A stretch of DNA of 64,000 nt from Dactylosporangium fulvum (GCF_025137375.1 NZ_CP073720.1:8332501-8396500); one strand, 5' to 3'; shown: positions 8,821-17,189, counted from the first letter of the stretch. The notes: a model not told the origin generated them from the letters alone. Program-made: numbers and translations.

Positions 8821-9721
8821 GGCCGGCGGACGGGTTGTCGGGGCGGGGGCCGCAGCGCACCTGGTGCCGCAGCCGGGCGAACTGGTGCGGGGCCAGCTGC
8901 GCGACGACGGCGAACTCCTCGATCGACCCGAAGCCGCCACGGGCCGTGCGCTCGGCGACGATCCGCTCGGCGCGGGCCAGGTCGAACTCGCCGAACCCGG
9001 CCAGCTGGGCCGCCGTGGCGGTGTTGACGTCGACCGGCCCGAACACCGGCGCCGCGCCCGCGCCCGGGAGGCCAGACGCCGGATCCGGGAAGCCGGACCC
9101 GACCGGCGTGCTCGGGAACGGGGACGGCACGGGCGTGCTCGGGAACGGGGACGGCACGGGCGTGCTCGGGAACGGGGACGACGGCCCGGCCTGGACCGGC
9201 GCGGGCGTGGCCGGGAACGCGGCCTGGGCCGGCAGCGGCGTGACCTGGAACGCGGCCTGGGCCGGCGCCGGCGTGGCCGGGAACGCGGGCGGCGGCGCGA
9301 CCTGGGCCGGCGCACCGGGGACCGCCGTGGCCGGAGCCGAACCGAACGGGGCCGGGCCGAAACCCGCCGGAGCCGGTGGGAACGACGGGGGCGGCGCCAG
9401 CCGCCGGGCCGCCGCGGCCTGCCGCGCCTCCTGCCAGCGCAGCCACCCCGGGTTCACGATCAGGGAGTGGATGATGCTCGCCAGCCAGAGCCCGAAGAAC
9501 GTGAGCGCGAGGTTCCCGCTGGCCGCCGAGTCGCGGTCCACCCGCTCGAAGGCGATGAACACGGCCCACGTCGCCAGCATGTAGCCCAGGCCGCTCACCG
9601 ACCACGCTGGGCGCCGGGCGCGCAGGCCGATGACCAGGAGACCGAGGCCGCTCAGGCAGCCCAGGCCGAGCAGCGACAGCAGGACCCACCAGCTGTTCAG
9701 CAGTTTCCGGCTAAAGGACAT
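8804..9721 (-). CDS. Membrane protein with proline-rich linker and C-terminal helix-hairpin-helix domain
   Basis: 305 residues. Three or four hydrophobic segments occupy residues 10-95. A long Pro/Ala-rich linker follows (about 110-220) with a nine-residue PSPFPSTPV unit repeated three times. The C-terminus holds a ComEA-like helix-hairpin-helix, VDVNTATAAQLAGFGEFD then ARGGFGSIEEF, a fold that usually contacts nucleic acid. It overlaps the DUF2997 gene by 11 bases and the radical SAM gene by 17 bases, so it is firmly part of this operon. A membrane anchor presenting a nucleic-acid-binding domain is the simplest reading; exact role unknown. Confidence 0.75.
   Translation of the reverse strand: MSFSRKLLNSWWVLLSLLGLGCLSGLGLLVIGLRARRPAWSVSGLGYMLATWAVFIAFERVDRDSAASGNLALTFFGLWLASIIHSLIVNPGWLRWQEARQAAAARRLAPPPSFPPAPAGFGPAPFGSAPATAVPGAPAQVAPPPAFPATPAPAQAAFQVTPLPAQAAFPATPAPVQAGPSSPFPSTPVPSPFPSTPVPSPFPSTPVGSGFPDPASGLPGAGAAPVFGPVDVNTATAAQLAGFGEFDLARAERIVAERTARGGFGSIEEFAVVAQLAPHQFARLRHQVRCGPRPDNPSAGRVLDV
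9105..9185. repeat. 27-bp tandem repeat, three copies, inside the HHH membrane protein gene
   Basis: Three near-identical 27-bp units start at 9105, 9132 and 9159. They encode the PSPFPSTPV repeats of the proline-rich linker on the minus strand. The near-perfect DNA identity suggests recent expansion and possible length variation between strains. Confidence 0.85.
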
Positions 9722-9923
9722 CGTGGTCTTCCTGTCTGGCGCGGTGGGTGGCGGTCGTGGTGCCGCTCGCGGTGTGGTCGGCCGTGAAGGCGCTCTGCAC
9801 GGCCCGGGCCTCCAGCAGGTCCTCCAGCACGGTGACGTAGTCGAGGCAGGCCGGGCCGAGGATGCCCAGCGTCTCCGCGGTCACGGTGCCGTCCGCGGCG
9901 ACGGTCACGACGATACGTTTCAC
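9711..9923 (-). CDS. DUF2997 family small protein
   Basis: 70 residues from GTG 9923, overlapping the DUF1257 stop (GTGA). The N-terminal MKRIVVTVAADGTVTAET followed by GxxxCLDYVTVLEDLLE matches the DUF2997 pattern, a short beta-strand pair and helix with one conserved Cys. Function unknown; the family is known to me mainly as a neighbour of DUF1257 and Ycf46-like ATPases. The C-terminal 25 residues are Thr/Ala/His-rich and less typical. Confidence 0.75.
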   Translation of the reverse strand: MKRIVVTVAADGTVTAETLGILGPACLDYVTVLEDLLEARAVQSAFTADHTASGTTTATHRARQEDHDVL

Positions 9924-10360
9924 ACCTGCTCCACGGCGAACACCAGGCGCACGGCCGCGTCCGGGGTCACGGTGCGCGACTCGAGCCGCAGGCCGGCCGC
10001 CGGGGCCCGCTCCTGCAGCCGGGCGAGGACCGCCTGCTGCACCTGACGGCCGTAGGCGGCGTCGACCGCTCGTACGATCTCCACCGCCCGGGCCTCGTCG
10101 ACGTCACCGGTGAAATGGGCGGTCCAGATGCCCTCGGCGTCCCGGCCGAACCGGGTCCGCACGCCGGCCCAGTCGGCCACCAGGTCGTCGCCGTCGCGGG
10201 AGACCTCCGCCGCGCACGCGCGCAGCGCCTCGGCCAGCAGGGAGGTGTCGCGCATGCGGGTCTGCACCCGGCACACGGTCCTGGAGTCCGCGCTGACGGC
10301 TGCGGCGCGAGCCGAGACGGCCGCCACCGCCAAGGGGATCAGCAGCAGGGAGATGCTCAT
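9920..10360 (-). CDS. DUF1257 (Ycf35-like) protein
   Basis: 146 residues. After an atypical hydrophobic N-terminus (residues 1-24) the sequence follows the DUF1257/Ycf35 pattern: a TRMRDTSLLAEALRA helix, a short strand region with DWAGVRTRFGRDAEG, and a C-terminal YGRQVQQAVLARLQE helix. Ycf35 is otherwise known from cyanobacteria and plastids, with unclear function. It starts 9 bases after the ATPase stop, and its own stop overlaps the DUF2997 start. Confidence 0.75.
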   Translation of the reverse strand: MSISLLLIPLAVAAVSARAAAVSADSRTVCRVQTRMRDTSLLAEALRACAAEVSRDGDDLVADWAGVRTRFGRDAEGIWTAHFTGDVDEARAVEIVRAVDAAYGRQVQQAVLARLQERAPAAGLRLESRTVTPDAAVRLVFAVEQV

Positions 10361-10369
10361 GCGGTACCC

Positions 10370-11989
10370 CTAGATCTCCAGCGTCCGGCCGTGGCGCGGG
10401 ACGACCGGTATGGGAGCGGTCGGCGGCTCCTCGCCCGGATCCCAGTCCTCGGCCGCGGTCGCGGCGACCGCGCGGGTCTTCGCCCAGAGCCGGATCTCGT
10501 CAAGCTTCTCGGCCTGGGTCACGCTCAGCGGCACCATCGCGCTCACGGCCCGCACCAGGTCGTCCCGGCGCAGCGGGCGGCGCTCCGAGAACGCGTCGAA
10601 CAGCCCGGCGACGACCGCCTGCTCGATCTCGGCGCCGGAGTATCCGGCGGTCAGGTCGCCGACCTCACGCAGCAGCGCGTCGTCGAGGGTGAGCCCGCCG
10701 GCGACCGCGGGCTTGCGGAGGCGGCGGCTCAGGTGGACGTTCCAGATCGAGGTGCGCTCGGCGCGGGTGGGCAGGTCGACGAAGAAGATCTCGTCGAAGC
10801 GGCCCTTGCGCAGCAGTTCCGGCGGCAGCCGCTCGATGTCGTTGGCGGTGGCGATGACGAAGACCGGCTTGGTCTTCTCCTGCATCCAGGTGAGGAACGT
10901 GCCGAAGACACGCGACGACGTGCCGCTGTCGTTGCCCGTACCGCTGGAGAAGCCCTTCTCGATCTCGTCGACCCACAGGACGCAGGGCGAACTGGCCTCG
11001 GCCGTGCGGATCGCGGCGCGCATGTTGTGCTCGCTGGAGCCGATGAGCCCGGAGAAGACCCGGCCGATGTCCAGCCGGAGCAGCGGCAGTCCCCATGCGG
11101 CGGCGACCGCCTTGGCCGTCAGCGACTTGCCGCAGCCGGGCACGCCGGTGATGAGCACGCCCTTGGGCGCCGGCAGGCCGTAGTCGGCGGCGGCCGCGAG
11201 CCATGAGTTGTCCCGCTTGGCGAGCCAGCGCTTGAGGTTCTCCAGGCCGCCGACGTCGGCGAGGCGCACGTCGGCGGCGACGAACTCCAGCAGCCCGGAC
11301 TTGCGGACGGTCTGGCGCTTCTCCTCGTGCACGACGCCGAGGTCGTGGACGTCGAGGATCCCGTCGTTGACCATCGCGCGGGCGAAGGCGTTCTCCGCCT
11401 CGTGGAGCGTGAGCCCGACGGCGGCCTTGGCGAACTTCTCGCGGCCGACCGCGTCGAGGTCGATGCGGATCCGCCCGCCCGCCGCATTGTTCGCGATCAT
11501 CGACTCCAGCACGCCGCGGATCTCCGCCTCGGTCGGCAGCGGGAAGTCGACGATGGTCACGTCCTTGTCGAGGTCGGGCGGGATGCGCAGCATCGGCGCG
11601 ACGACAACGAGGGTGCGCGGCACGGCGCCGCTCTTGAAGGCGGTGGCGATGTCCCGCAGCCGCCGCACGACCGTGGGCAGGGCGGGGATGTCACCGCCGA
11701 GCGAGTTGTGCAGGTCGCGGAAGACGAAGAGGCCGGGCTCCTGGATGCGCAGGACCGCGTCGAGGGCGTTGTCGGGCTCCATGGTGTGCTGGCGGGCCGC
11801 CCCGTCAGGCTGCAGCAGCCCGGTCGTCGCCGACCAGGTCCACATCGGCCGCGGGGTGCGGATGAGCGCCGCGTCGCCGGCGACGGCGGCGAGCTCGGCG
11901 AGCACCCGGTGCTCCTCGAAGGACTCCACGTAGAGGACCGGGAACCTGGCCTTCAACAGCTGGGCCAGGTCGTTGCGGAAACCGGTCAT
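10370..11989 (-). CDS. Ycf46-type AAA ATPase
   Basis: 539 residues. The N-terminal half (1-240) has the Ycf46 features ARFPVLYVESFEE, FVFRDLH and a DFPLPTEAEI segment. The AAA module has Walker A GVPGCGKS at 282-289, Walker B VLWVDEIE at about 337-344, sensor ATANDIERLP and arginine-finger RKGRFDEIF. Ycf46-type proteins are soluble remodelling ATPases in cyanobacteria, plastids and many bacteria; substrates are not settled. First gene of a five-gene minus-strand operon. I infer that it works with the DUF1257/DUF2997 proteins on the same target, perhaps RNA given the neighbouring rtcB. Confidence 0.88.
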   Translation of the reverse strand: MTGFRNDLAQLLKARFPVLYVESFEEHRVLAELAAVAGDAALIRTPRPMWTWSATTGLLQPDGAARQHTMEPDNALDAVLRIQEPGLFVFRDLHNSLGGDIPALPTVVRRLRDIATAFKSGAVPRTLVVVAPMLRIPPDLDKDVTIVDFPLPTEAEIRGVLESMIANNAAGGRIRIDLDAVGREKFAKAAVGLTLHEAENAFARAMVNDGILDVHDLGVVHEEKRQTVRKSGLLEFVAADVRLADVGGLENLKRWLAKRDNSWLAAAADYGLPAPKGVLITGVPGCGKSLTAKAVAAAWGLPLLRLDIGRVFSGLIGSSEHNMRAAIRTAEASSPCVLWVDEIEKGFSSGTGNDSGTSSRVFGTFLTWMQEKTKPVFVIATANDIERLPPELLRKGRFDEIFFVDLPTRAERTSIWNVHLSRRLRKPAVAGGLTLDDALLREVGDLTAGYSGAEIEQAVVAGLFDAFSERRPLRRDDLVRAVSAMVPLSVTQAEKLDEIRLWAKTRAVAATAAEDWDPGEEPPTAPIPVVPRHGRTLEI

Positions 11990-12045
11990 GCGTCCTCCGC
12001 TTCGCTCCGGGCCGGTTATGCCCCGACTCTAAGATCGCTTTGCGG

Positions 12046-12471
12046 TCAGAGAAGTCCGGTGCTTGTCGCGAGCCCTGTCAGGAAGGCGGCACCGGCGAGG
12101 ACGGTCATCGCCCAGGCCTGGCGGCGCAGGCTGCGGCGAAACGCCGGGCGCTCGGCCGGCAGCGCGAAGACCCGCGCGGGCCAGTGCCGCCAGGAGACGT
12201 TCGCGAAGATGGCGGCGGCACACAGGTACAGCGGCAGGAGCACGAGGACCGGGAGCCGGTCGTGCGCGGCCACGGCGGTCAGGATCAGGGCCGCGAGCAG
12301 GGCGACCACCCGCCACCGGTTGCCGTGTGCGAGCGTCATGAGGAACTCTTCGAGCTGGTCGTCGTCGGTGAAGAAGCGGGCCGCCTTCGGCTGGACGACA
12401 AGCAGGCTGTAGCCCATCGCACCGGCCCACACCGCCACCAGGGCGAGATGGACGGTCACCAGCAGGGCCAC
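12046..12471 (-). CDS. Small four-helix membrane protein, unknown
   Basis: About 141 residues from GTG 12471 (a second GTG at 12459 is possible). Four hydrophobic segments with an opening histidine and tryptophan motif (TVHLALVAVWAGAMGY). The second half is VLAGAAFLTG after a basic RRSLRRQ loop. General shape resembles CopD-like or DUF4149 membrane proteins, but no diagnostic motif is present. Sits between the Ycf46 operon and an M15 peptidase gene on the same strand. Confidence 0.5.
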   Translation of the reverse strand: MALLVTVHLALVAVWAGAMGYSLLVVQPKAARFFTDDDQLEEFLMTLAHGNRWRVVALLAALILTAVAAHDRLPVLVLLPLYLCAAAIFANVSWRHWPARVFALPAERPAFRRSLRRQAWAMTVLAGAAFLTGLATSTGLL

Positions 12472-12480
12472 CCCGCGACT

Positions 12481-13071
12481 TTAGCGGTACTTCCAGTGCC
12501 AGGGCTCCCGCGGCGTGTCCTCGACGAAGCCGAAGCGCCCGGCGTTGGCGCGCATCCAGGACTGGGCCCCGGCGTCGAGGTCGAGGTCGACGGCCATGCC
12601 CCAGCCGTGGTCGCTGGTACCCGGCTTGGCGGCCAGGCCGCCCTGCGAGTAGAGGCCCTTGCGGTGGGCCAGGTCGACCTGCTCGGCGTACGAGCGGTAG
12701 GAGTCGGTGATGCCGATCGTCACGCCGTCGGCCCGGGCGGCCCGCATGAGCGCCTCGAGCGACGCGGCCGCGGGCGCCCACAGCCGGTGGCCGGTGTCAC
12801 CGACCCGCTGGAGGGCCGACTCGGGAATCCGGCCGTTGCCGTAGCGGGCCAGGTCGGCCGGCACCCCCTCGGGAGTGCGGAGGGCCCGGCCCGCCTCCGT
12901 GACCGCGGTGGCGAAGGAGGCCGCGGTGGCGAAGGAGGCCGTGCTCGCGGAGGCGGCGGCGGTCGCGGCGGTGTTCGCCGGTGGCGGGTGGACGGCGGCG
13001 ATCTGGGTGCGGATCTCGGCCACCCGGGTGGCGATGCTGGCGATGCCTTCCACGCCGCCACCATCGGCCAC
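12481..13071 (-). CDS. M15-family D-Ala-D-Ala carboxypeptidase (VanY-like)
   Basis: About 196 residues from GTG 13071, or 190 from GTG 13053. The catalytic zinc-peptidase core is clear: SYRSYAEQVDLA, PGTSDHGWGMAVDLD (zinc ligands His and Asp) and PREPWHWKYR (C-terminal catalytic Glu and zinc His). The N-terminal 90 residues start VEGIASIATRVAEI and then become Ala/Ser-rich, a linker rather than a clear signal peptide. Cleaves peptidoglycan stem peptides if exported; the missing classical signal leaves location open. Confidence 0.85.
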   Translation of the reverse strand: MADGGGVEGIASIATRVAEIRTQIAAVHPPPANTAATAAASASTASFATAASFATAVTEAGRALRTPEGVPADLARYGNGRIPESALQRVGDTGHRLWAPAAASLEALMRAARADGVTIGITDSYRSYAEQVDLAHRKGLYSQGGLAAKPGTSDHGWGMAVDLDLDAGAQSWMRANAGRFGFVEDTPREPWHWKYR

Positions 13072-13157
13072 CCGAACGGCAACCTGAGGGTTACGTTCGC
13101 CGACCCCTCAGGCGATCCTGATGACGTGCCGCACGCCCTGCACACCCTCGCCGAGGT

Positions 13158-13832
13158 TCAGACGGCCTTCGCCGTGCCCAGCAGGTGCCCGTCGTGATCG
13201 GAGATCGTCACCATGTCGACGTTGCCGAGCTGGATGGAGCTGGCCCCGGTGACCCGGGCGGACGCGGTCCGGGTGCGGCCCCAGCACGCGGCCTGCTCGG
13301 CCTGGCCGCCGCGGTCCACCACGTGCATCGCGAACGGCCCCTCGCCCGGTAACCCGGACAGCTCGACCGCGACGGACACGCCCCACTGCCGCGGGGTCAG
13401 CGTGGCCTGGCCGGCCAGGCCACTGCCGGCCGCGGCGACGAACCGCACGACGGTGCCGGCGGTCGCGGAGGCGGAGACGGCGACGTGCGGGGTCTGCGCG
13501 CTGCCCGGCCAGAGCGCGAGCGCGGCGACGGCCAGCACCACCGCGACCGCCGCGGCGACGCCGATGAGCCGGCCCAGCGGCAGCCGCTGCGGACGCGAGC
13601 GGCGGAGGAAGGCGTCCAGCCCGTCACGTGTCGGCGACTCGAGCGGCGTGGCGGCCGGGTCGAACGGCAGACGCTGGAGCAGCTCCGGCACCGGGGCCAG
13701 CCGGTCGGCCTCGGCCCGGCACCCGGCGCAGGTGCTCAGGTGCGCGTCGACGCGGAACTGGTCGGCGTCGTCGAGGCCGCCCAGGACGTATCCGCCCAGC
13801 AGCGGACGGACCTCCTCGTGGTCGGCGCTCAC
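13158..13832 (-). CDS. Anti-sigma factor with zinc-finger-like N-terminus
   Basis: 224 residues from GTG 13832, overlapping the sigma-factor stop by 4 bases. N-terminal H-x3-C-x2-C motif (HLSTCAGC at about 31-38), one membrane helix LIGVAAAVAVVLAVAALALW at about 89-108, then an extracytoplasmic domain of about 115 residues resembling RskA-type sensors. It should hold the adjacent ECF sigma factor inactive at the membrane until a signal, probably proteolysis, releases it. Confidence 0.85.
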   Translation of the reverse strand: MSADHEEVRPLLGGYVLGGLDDADQFRVDAHLSTCAGCRAEADRLAPVPELLQRLPFDPAATPLESPTRDGLDAFLRRSRPQRLPLGRLIGVAAAVAVVLAVAALALWPGSAQTPHVAVSASATAGTVVRFVAAAGSGLAGQATLTPRQWGVSVAVELSGLPGEGPFAMHVVDRGGQAEQAACWGRTRTASARVTGASSIQLGNVDMVTISDHDGHLLGTAKAV

Positions 13833-14338
13833 CGCAGTACCCCCATCTCCTCGAACGCCGCCCGCAGCGCCCGGACCGCATAGTAGGTCCGCGACTTGAC
13901 CGTGCCCTCGGGGACGGACAGCCGGCGGGCCGTGTCCGCGACGGTCTGGCCGTCGTAGTAGACCGCCTGCACGACCTCGCGGTGCTCGACGGACAGCCGG
14001 TCCAGCGCGGCGCGGATCAGCCAGCCCTCGACGAGCTGGTCGACGTTGTCGGCGGCGGCGACGGCGGCGACCGCGTCGGGGTCGGACACCAGCCGGGGGC
14101 GGCGCTGCTCGGCCCGCCAGGCGTTGCTCACCACGTTGCGCGCGATGGTCAGCAGGTACGACCTGGTGGTGTCCCGGCCGACGTCGATGCGCTCGATGTG
14201 TTTCCAGGCGCGCAGGAGGGTCTCCTGGACGAGGTCCTCGGCGCGATGGCGGTCGCGTTCGTACCGCGAGACGAAGGCGAGCAGCACGCCGTAGTGCTCG
14301 GTGTACAGCGCGGTCATCAGCTCCTCGTCGCGCGTCAC
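13829..14338 (-). CDS. ECF-type RNA polymerase sigma factor
   Basis: 169 residues from GTG 14338, chosen because AAGGGG lies 7-8 bases upstream; the open frame extends further but lacks homology. Region 2 has YERDRHRAEDLVQETLLRAW, region 4 has LSVEHREVVQAVYYDGQTV and VPEGTVKSRTYYAVRALR. Length and SigK/RskA-like pairing with the downstream membrane anti-sigma gene are typical. The regulon cannot be read from the window. Confidence 0.9.
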   Translation of the reverse strand: MTRDEELMTALYTEHYGVLLAFVSRYERDRHRAEDLVQETLLRAWKHIERIDVGRDTTRSYLLTIARNVVSNAWRAEQRRPRLVSDPDAVAAVAAADNVDQLVEGWLIRAALDRLSVEHREVVQAVYYDGQTVADTARRLSVPEGTVKSRTYYAVRALRAAFEEMGVLR

Positions 14339-14419
14339 CCGGTCCCCTTCCGCAGCCGCCTCCGTCGGGTCTACACCCACAGACCGTTGCGGGTTCAACT
14401 TCTTTGCCTTGAATGTTTT

Positions 14420-14433
14420 TACGTAATTACGTA
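14420..14433. promoter_or_regulatory. Palindromic operator before the ArsR-like gene
   Basis: TACGTAATTACGTA is a perfect 14-bp palindrome, A/T-rich in a G/C-rich background. It lies 11 bases before the ATG of the winged-helix regulator and in the divergent region shared with the sigma-factor gene. The position suggests autoregulation by the ArsR-like protein. Confidence 0.6.
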
Positions 14434-14444
14434 CCGTCGGAACC

Positions 14445-14921
14445 ATGGCCGGCATCGAGGAGCGCCTCGCCGCGCTGGAGGCCAGGGTCTTCGGGGCGCA
14501 CGCCGCCCCCGAGCCCTCGGCCTTCTGGGCGCTCGACCAGCTCCGCGAGCGGGTGGAGGCGCCCGGCGCCGTGCTGTTCACCGGCGCGGTCGACGTGCCG
14601 ACCGGCGAGCACTACGAGTGGCAGCACGGCACGCCGGTCGCCCGGCTGCTCGACGAGGACTGGACCGACCTCGCGCCCGCGATCGCCGCCCTGGGCCACC
14701 CGATGCGGCTGCGGCTGCTGCGCGAGGTGCTCGGCGGGCGGCGGACGACCGCCGAGCTCGCCGACGTCGAAGGGCTCGGCACCAGCGGCCAGCTCTACCA
14801 CCACCTGCGGCAGCTCACCGCCGCCGGCTGGTTGCGCCCGGCCGCCTCCCGCGGCCACTACGGCATCCCGCCCGAGCGGATCGTCCCGCTCCTGGTGATC
14901 CTGGCGGCCGCGCGCCGCTGA
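14445..14921 (+). CDS. ArsR-like winged-helix transcriptional regulator
   Basis: 158 residues. The C-terminal half holds the winged helix: AIAALGHPMRLRLLREVL, then TTAELADVEGLGTSGQLYHHLRQLTAAGWL. The N-terminal 75 residues form a linker/effector part with no recognised domain. The next gene begins 13 bases after the stop, so the regulator is co-transcribed with a serine hydrolase. A palindrome just upstream is its likely operator. Confidence 0.8.
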   Translation: MAGIEERLAALEARVFGAHAAPEPSAFWALDQLRERVEAPGAVLFTGAVDVPTGEHYEWQHGTPVARLLDEDWTDLAPAIAALGHPMRLRLLREVLGGRRTTAELADVEGLGTSGQLYHHLRQLTAAGWLRPAASRGHYGIPPERIVPLLVILAAARR

Positions 14922-14934
14922 AGGGGGTTCGACC

Positions 14935-16383
14935 GTGCGTGTCGTTGTTCTCGTCACCGTCACCCTGCTCGCCGGAGCCGTCGCGCTCCTCGTCCGGCCG
15001 CGCCCGCCCCACCTGGCCGGCCCGGTCACCGGCGATCCGGCGCTCGCCGCCGACCTGCGCCGGGCCGTCGGCGACCCGGACGGACACCGCGCACTGGCCG
15101 TGGCCGCGATCGACCCCTCCGGCGTGCGGTTCGCCGGCATCGGCGACCGGGGCGACGGCGGGCCGGTCACGCAGGACACCCCGTTCGAGATCGGCTCGGT
15201 GACCAAGGGCCTGACCGGCATGCTGCTCGCCGACCGGATCGCGGCCGGCACCGTCGCCCCCGGCGACCCGCTGCGCGCGGCCCTGCCGGCGGTCTCCGGC
15301 CCCGTCGGCGACGTCACGCTCGCCGAGCTGGCCAGCCACCGCGCCGGCCTGCCGAGCGTGCCGCCGGGCTTCGGGAGCTACCTGGGCAGCATCCGCGGCG
15401 CCGACCCGTATGCGGGACAGGACCTCGACTGGCTCCTGCGGGCCGTCGGCGGGACCAGCCCCGGCGGCACCCGCGGCACGATGCACTACTCGAACATCGG
15501 CGCGGCCCTGCTCGGCCAGGCGCTCGCCGCGAAGGCCGGGGTGTCCTACGAGCAACTGCTGCGCGAGCGCGTCCTGACCCCGATCGGCATGACCGCCACG
15601 ACGATCACGCCGGACGGCGCCGCGCTGCCCGCCGGCCACGCCTCGGGCTCGACCGCGGCCGGCCGACGGACCGATGCCTGGCAGGGCTCCGGTTGGGCAC
15701 CGGCCGGCGTCGGCGTCTGGTCCACTGCCGCGGACCTGGCCCGGCTGGTCGTCGCACTGCGGGACGGCACCGCTCCGGGCGCCGACGCCGCGGAGCCCCG
15801 CTTCGACGCCGGCGAGCAGGATCGGATCGGCTACGGCTGGTTCACGACCCGGTTCGACAACATGACGCTGACCTGGCACAACGGCGGCACGGGCGGCTTC
15901 CGGGCCTACGTCGGCCTGGACCGCGCGAGCGGACGCGGGGTCGTGGTCCTCGGCAACACCGACCGCAGCGTCACCGCGCTCGGCCAGCGACTCCTCGGCG
16001 CCACCCCGACCACCGGGGAGCCGGGCCCCGACGGCCTGGGTGCGCTGCGGGGCCCGCTGGCGGTCGTCCTGGCGTTCGCGGGCGCGCTGGGCCTGCTGGC
16101 GACGGTGTTCCTGGCCGCGCACGGCCGGTCGGACCGCGTGCGTCTCGCCTCGTCGGCGGTGTGGTCGCTGGTGCTGCTGTTCGCCGCGTACCGGGTCGGC
16201 GACTGGCTGACGGCCCCGGGCTGGCTGTGGTCGGCCGGCGCCACGGTGACCGCCCTGGCCCTGTGCCTGGCGGCGCTGCGCTGGCACTCGCTGCCCCTGG
16301 TGGCAGGCCGCCCCTGGTGGCGCTGGACAGCGGCGGCGGTATCGGCGGCGTGCGCAGCCCTGGCGGCCTGGGCCGTGGCCTGA
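14935..16383 (+). CDS. Beta-lactamase-family serine hydrolase with C-terminal membrane domain
   Basis: 482 residues from GTG 14935. An N-terminal hydrophobic segment (1-20) is followed by the class C beta-lactamase / penicillin-binding fold. It has catalytic SVTK at 88-91, YSN at 185-187 and HNGGTGG as the KTG-equivalent. After residue 360 four hydrophobic helices follow, so the enzyme is membrane-anchored at its end with the active site outside. Members act as esterases, D-aminopeptidases or carboxypeptidases; the substrate is not evident. Probably controlled by the ArsR-like regulator just upstream. Confidence 0.85.
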   Translation: MRVVVLVTVTLLAGAVALLVRPRPPHLAGPVTGDPALAADLRRAVGDPDGHRALAVAAIDPSGVRFAGIGDRGDGGPVTQDTPFEIGSVTKGLTGMLLADRIAAGTVAPGDPLRAALPAVSGPVGDVTLAELASHRAGLPSVPPGFGSYLGSIRGADPYAGQDLDWLLRAVGGTSPGGTRGTMHYSNIGAALLGQALAAKAGVSYEQLLRERVLTPIGMTATTITPDGAALPAGHASGSTAAGRRTDAWQGSGWAPAGVGVWSTAADLARLVVALRDGTAPGADAAEPRFDAGEQDRIGYGWFTTRFDNMTLTWHNGGTGGFRAYVGLDRASGRGVVVLGNTDRSVTALGQRLLGATPTTGEPGPDGLGALRGPLAVVLAFAGALGLLATVFLAAHGRSDRVRLASSAVWSLVLLFAAYRVGDWLTAPGWLWSAGATVTALALCLAALRWHSLPLVAGRPWWRWTAAAVSAACAALAAWAVA

Positions 16384-16385
16384 CG

Positions 16386-16462
16386 CGTTGGTCATGCAGT
16401 TGTGGTGCCTGACAAACCGAACATTGCGGGAGTGTCGAGGCACCACGACTGCATGATCAACG
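16386..16462. terminator. Long imperfect inverted repeat between convergent genes
   Basis: The arms at 16386-16414 and 16433-16462 pair over 29-30 bases with two substitutions and one unpaired base; loop of 18. It sits between the stops of the serine hydrolase (plus) and YcnI (minus) genes, so a bidirectional terminator is the obvious role. The arms are long, contain TCATGCAGT, and lack a T-run, so a dispersed intergenic repeat is also possible. Confidence 0.65.
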
Positions 16463-16472
16463 CAGTACAGGG

Positions 16473-17189
16473 TCAGGCGCTCCGAGATGCTGCCCGGCGG
16501 TAGGCGAGCAGGCCCACCACCAGGCCGGCCAGGCCCAGGACCAGGCCGGCGACACCCAGCCCGACGGCGGCGCCGTTGCCGTCACCGCCGTCGTCCGACG
16601 CGGTGCCGGCGGGAGCGGCCGTCGCGGAGGCCGGCGCGCCGCTCGCGGCGGCCTTCGGGGTCAGCTTGAGCGTCGGGGCCGGGTGCTCGGCCTCGGCGCC
16701 GGCGGAGGGCTCGTCGATCCAGCGGACGACCTCGCCGCTGGAGTACGTCTGCAGGGCCTTGAAGACGAGCTGGTCGGTCTCCGGCAGCGGGCCCAACGAC
16801 ACGTCGAACTCCTGGAACTGGTGCGGCTTGATCGCCGAGTTGGCGTCCGCGGTCCAGGTGATCTTGGAGACGGCCTCGACGAGCTCGCCGTCCGCGGTCT
16901 TGATCGGGGTGGTGAGCTTGGTGGTCTCGCTCACCGCCGTCCAGCCCTGGATCGGCTTCAGCGACACCGACGCGACGGGCTTGTCGGTCGGCAGCGCGAT
17001 CTCCAGCTTCACCGTGCTGGCGTCGTCGCGCTCGTTCGGCACGCGGAACGTCACCTTCGTGTACCCGCCCTGCGTGGCGGTGCTCGGGTTGACGGTCACG
17101 TGCGCGGAGGCGACGGCGGGGAAGGCGAGTGCCGCGGTGGCGGCCGCGGCGACGGCGACACCCGCGCGGACCACGTGGGCCAGGCGCAT
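16473..17189 (-). CDS. YcnI-family copper-associated membrane protein (DUF1775)
   Basis: 238 residues. Signal peptide 1-29 ending ASAHV, which leaves the mature N-terminal histidine that binds copper in YcnI. The domain then shows TVNPSTATQGGYTKVTFRVPNE in part and KPIQGW, EFDVSLGPLP, and a C-terminal membrane helix (VGLGVAGLVLGLAGLVVGLLAY) with a short basic tail. Exposed on the outer face. No CopC/CopD partner is beside it. Confidence 0.88.
   Translation of the reverse strand: MRLAHVVRAGVAVAAAATAALAFPAVASAHVTVNPSTATQGGYTKVTFRVPNERDDASTVKLEIALPTDKPVASVSLKPIQGWTAVSETTKLTTPIKTADGELVEAVSKITWTADANSAIKPHQFQEFDVSLGPLPETDQLVFKALQTYSSGEVVRWIDEPSAGAEAEHPAPTLKLTPKAAASGAPASATAAPAGTASDDGGDGNGAAVGLGVAGLVLGLAGLVVGLLAYRRAASRSA

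Noticed and set aside
8820..9315. N-terminal extension of the radical SAM gene
   Set aside because: Arg/Pro-rich translation of the wrong frame of the HHH membrane gene; homology starts just after GTG 8820.
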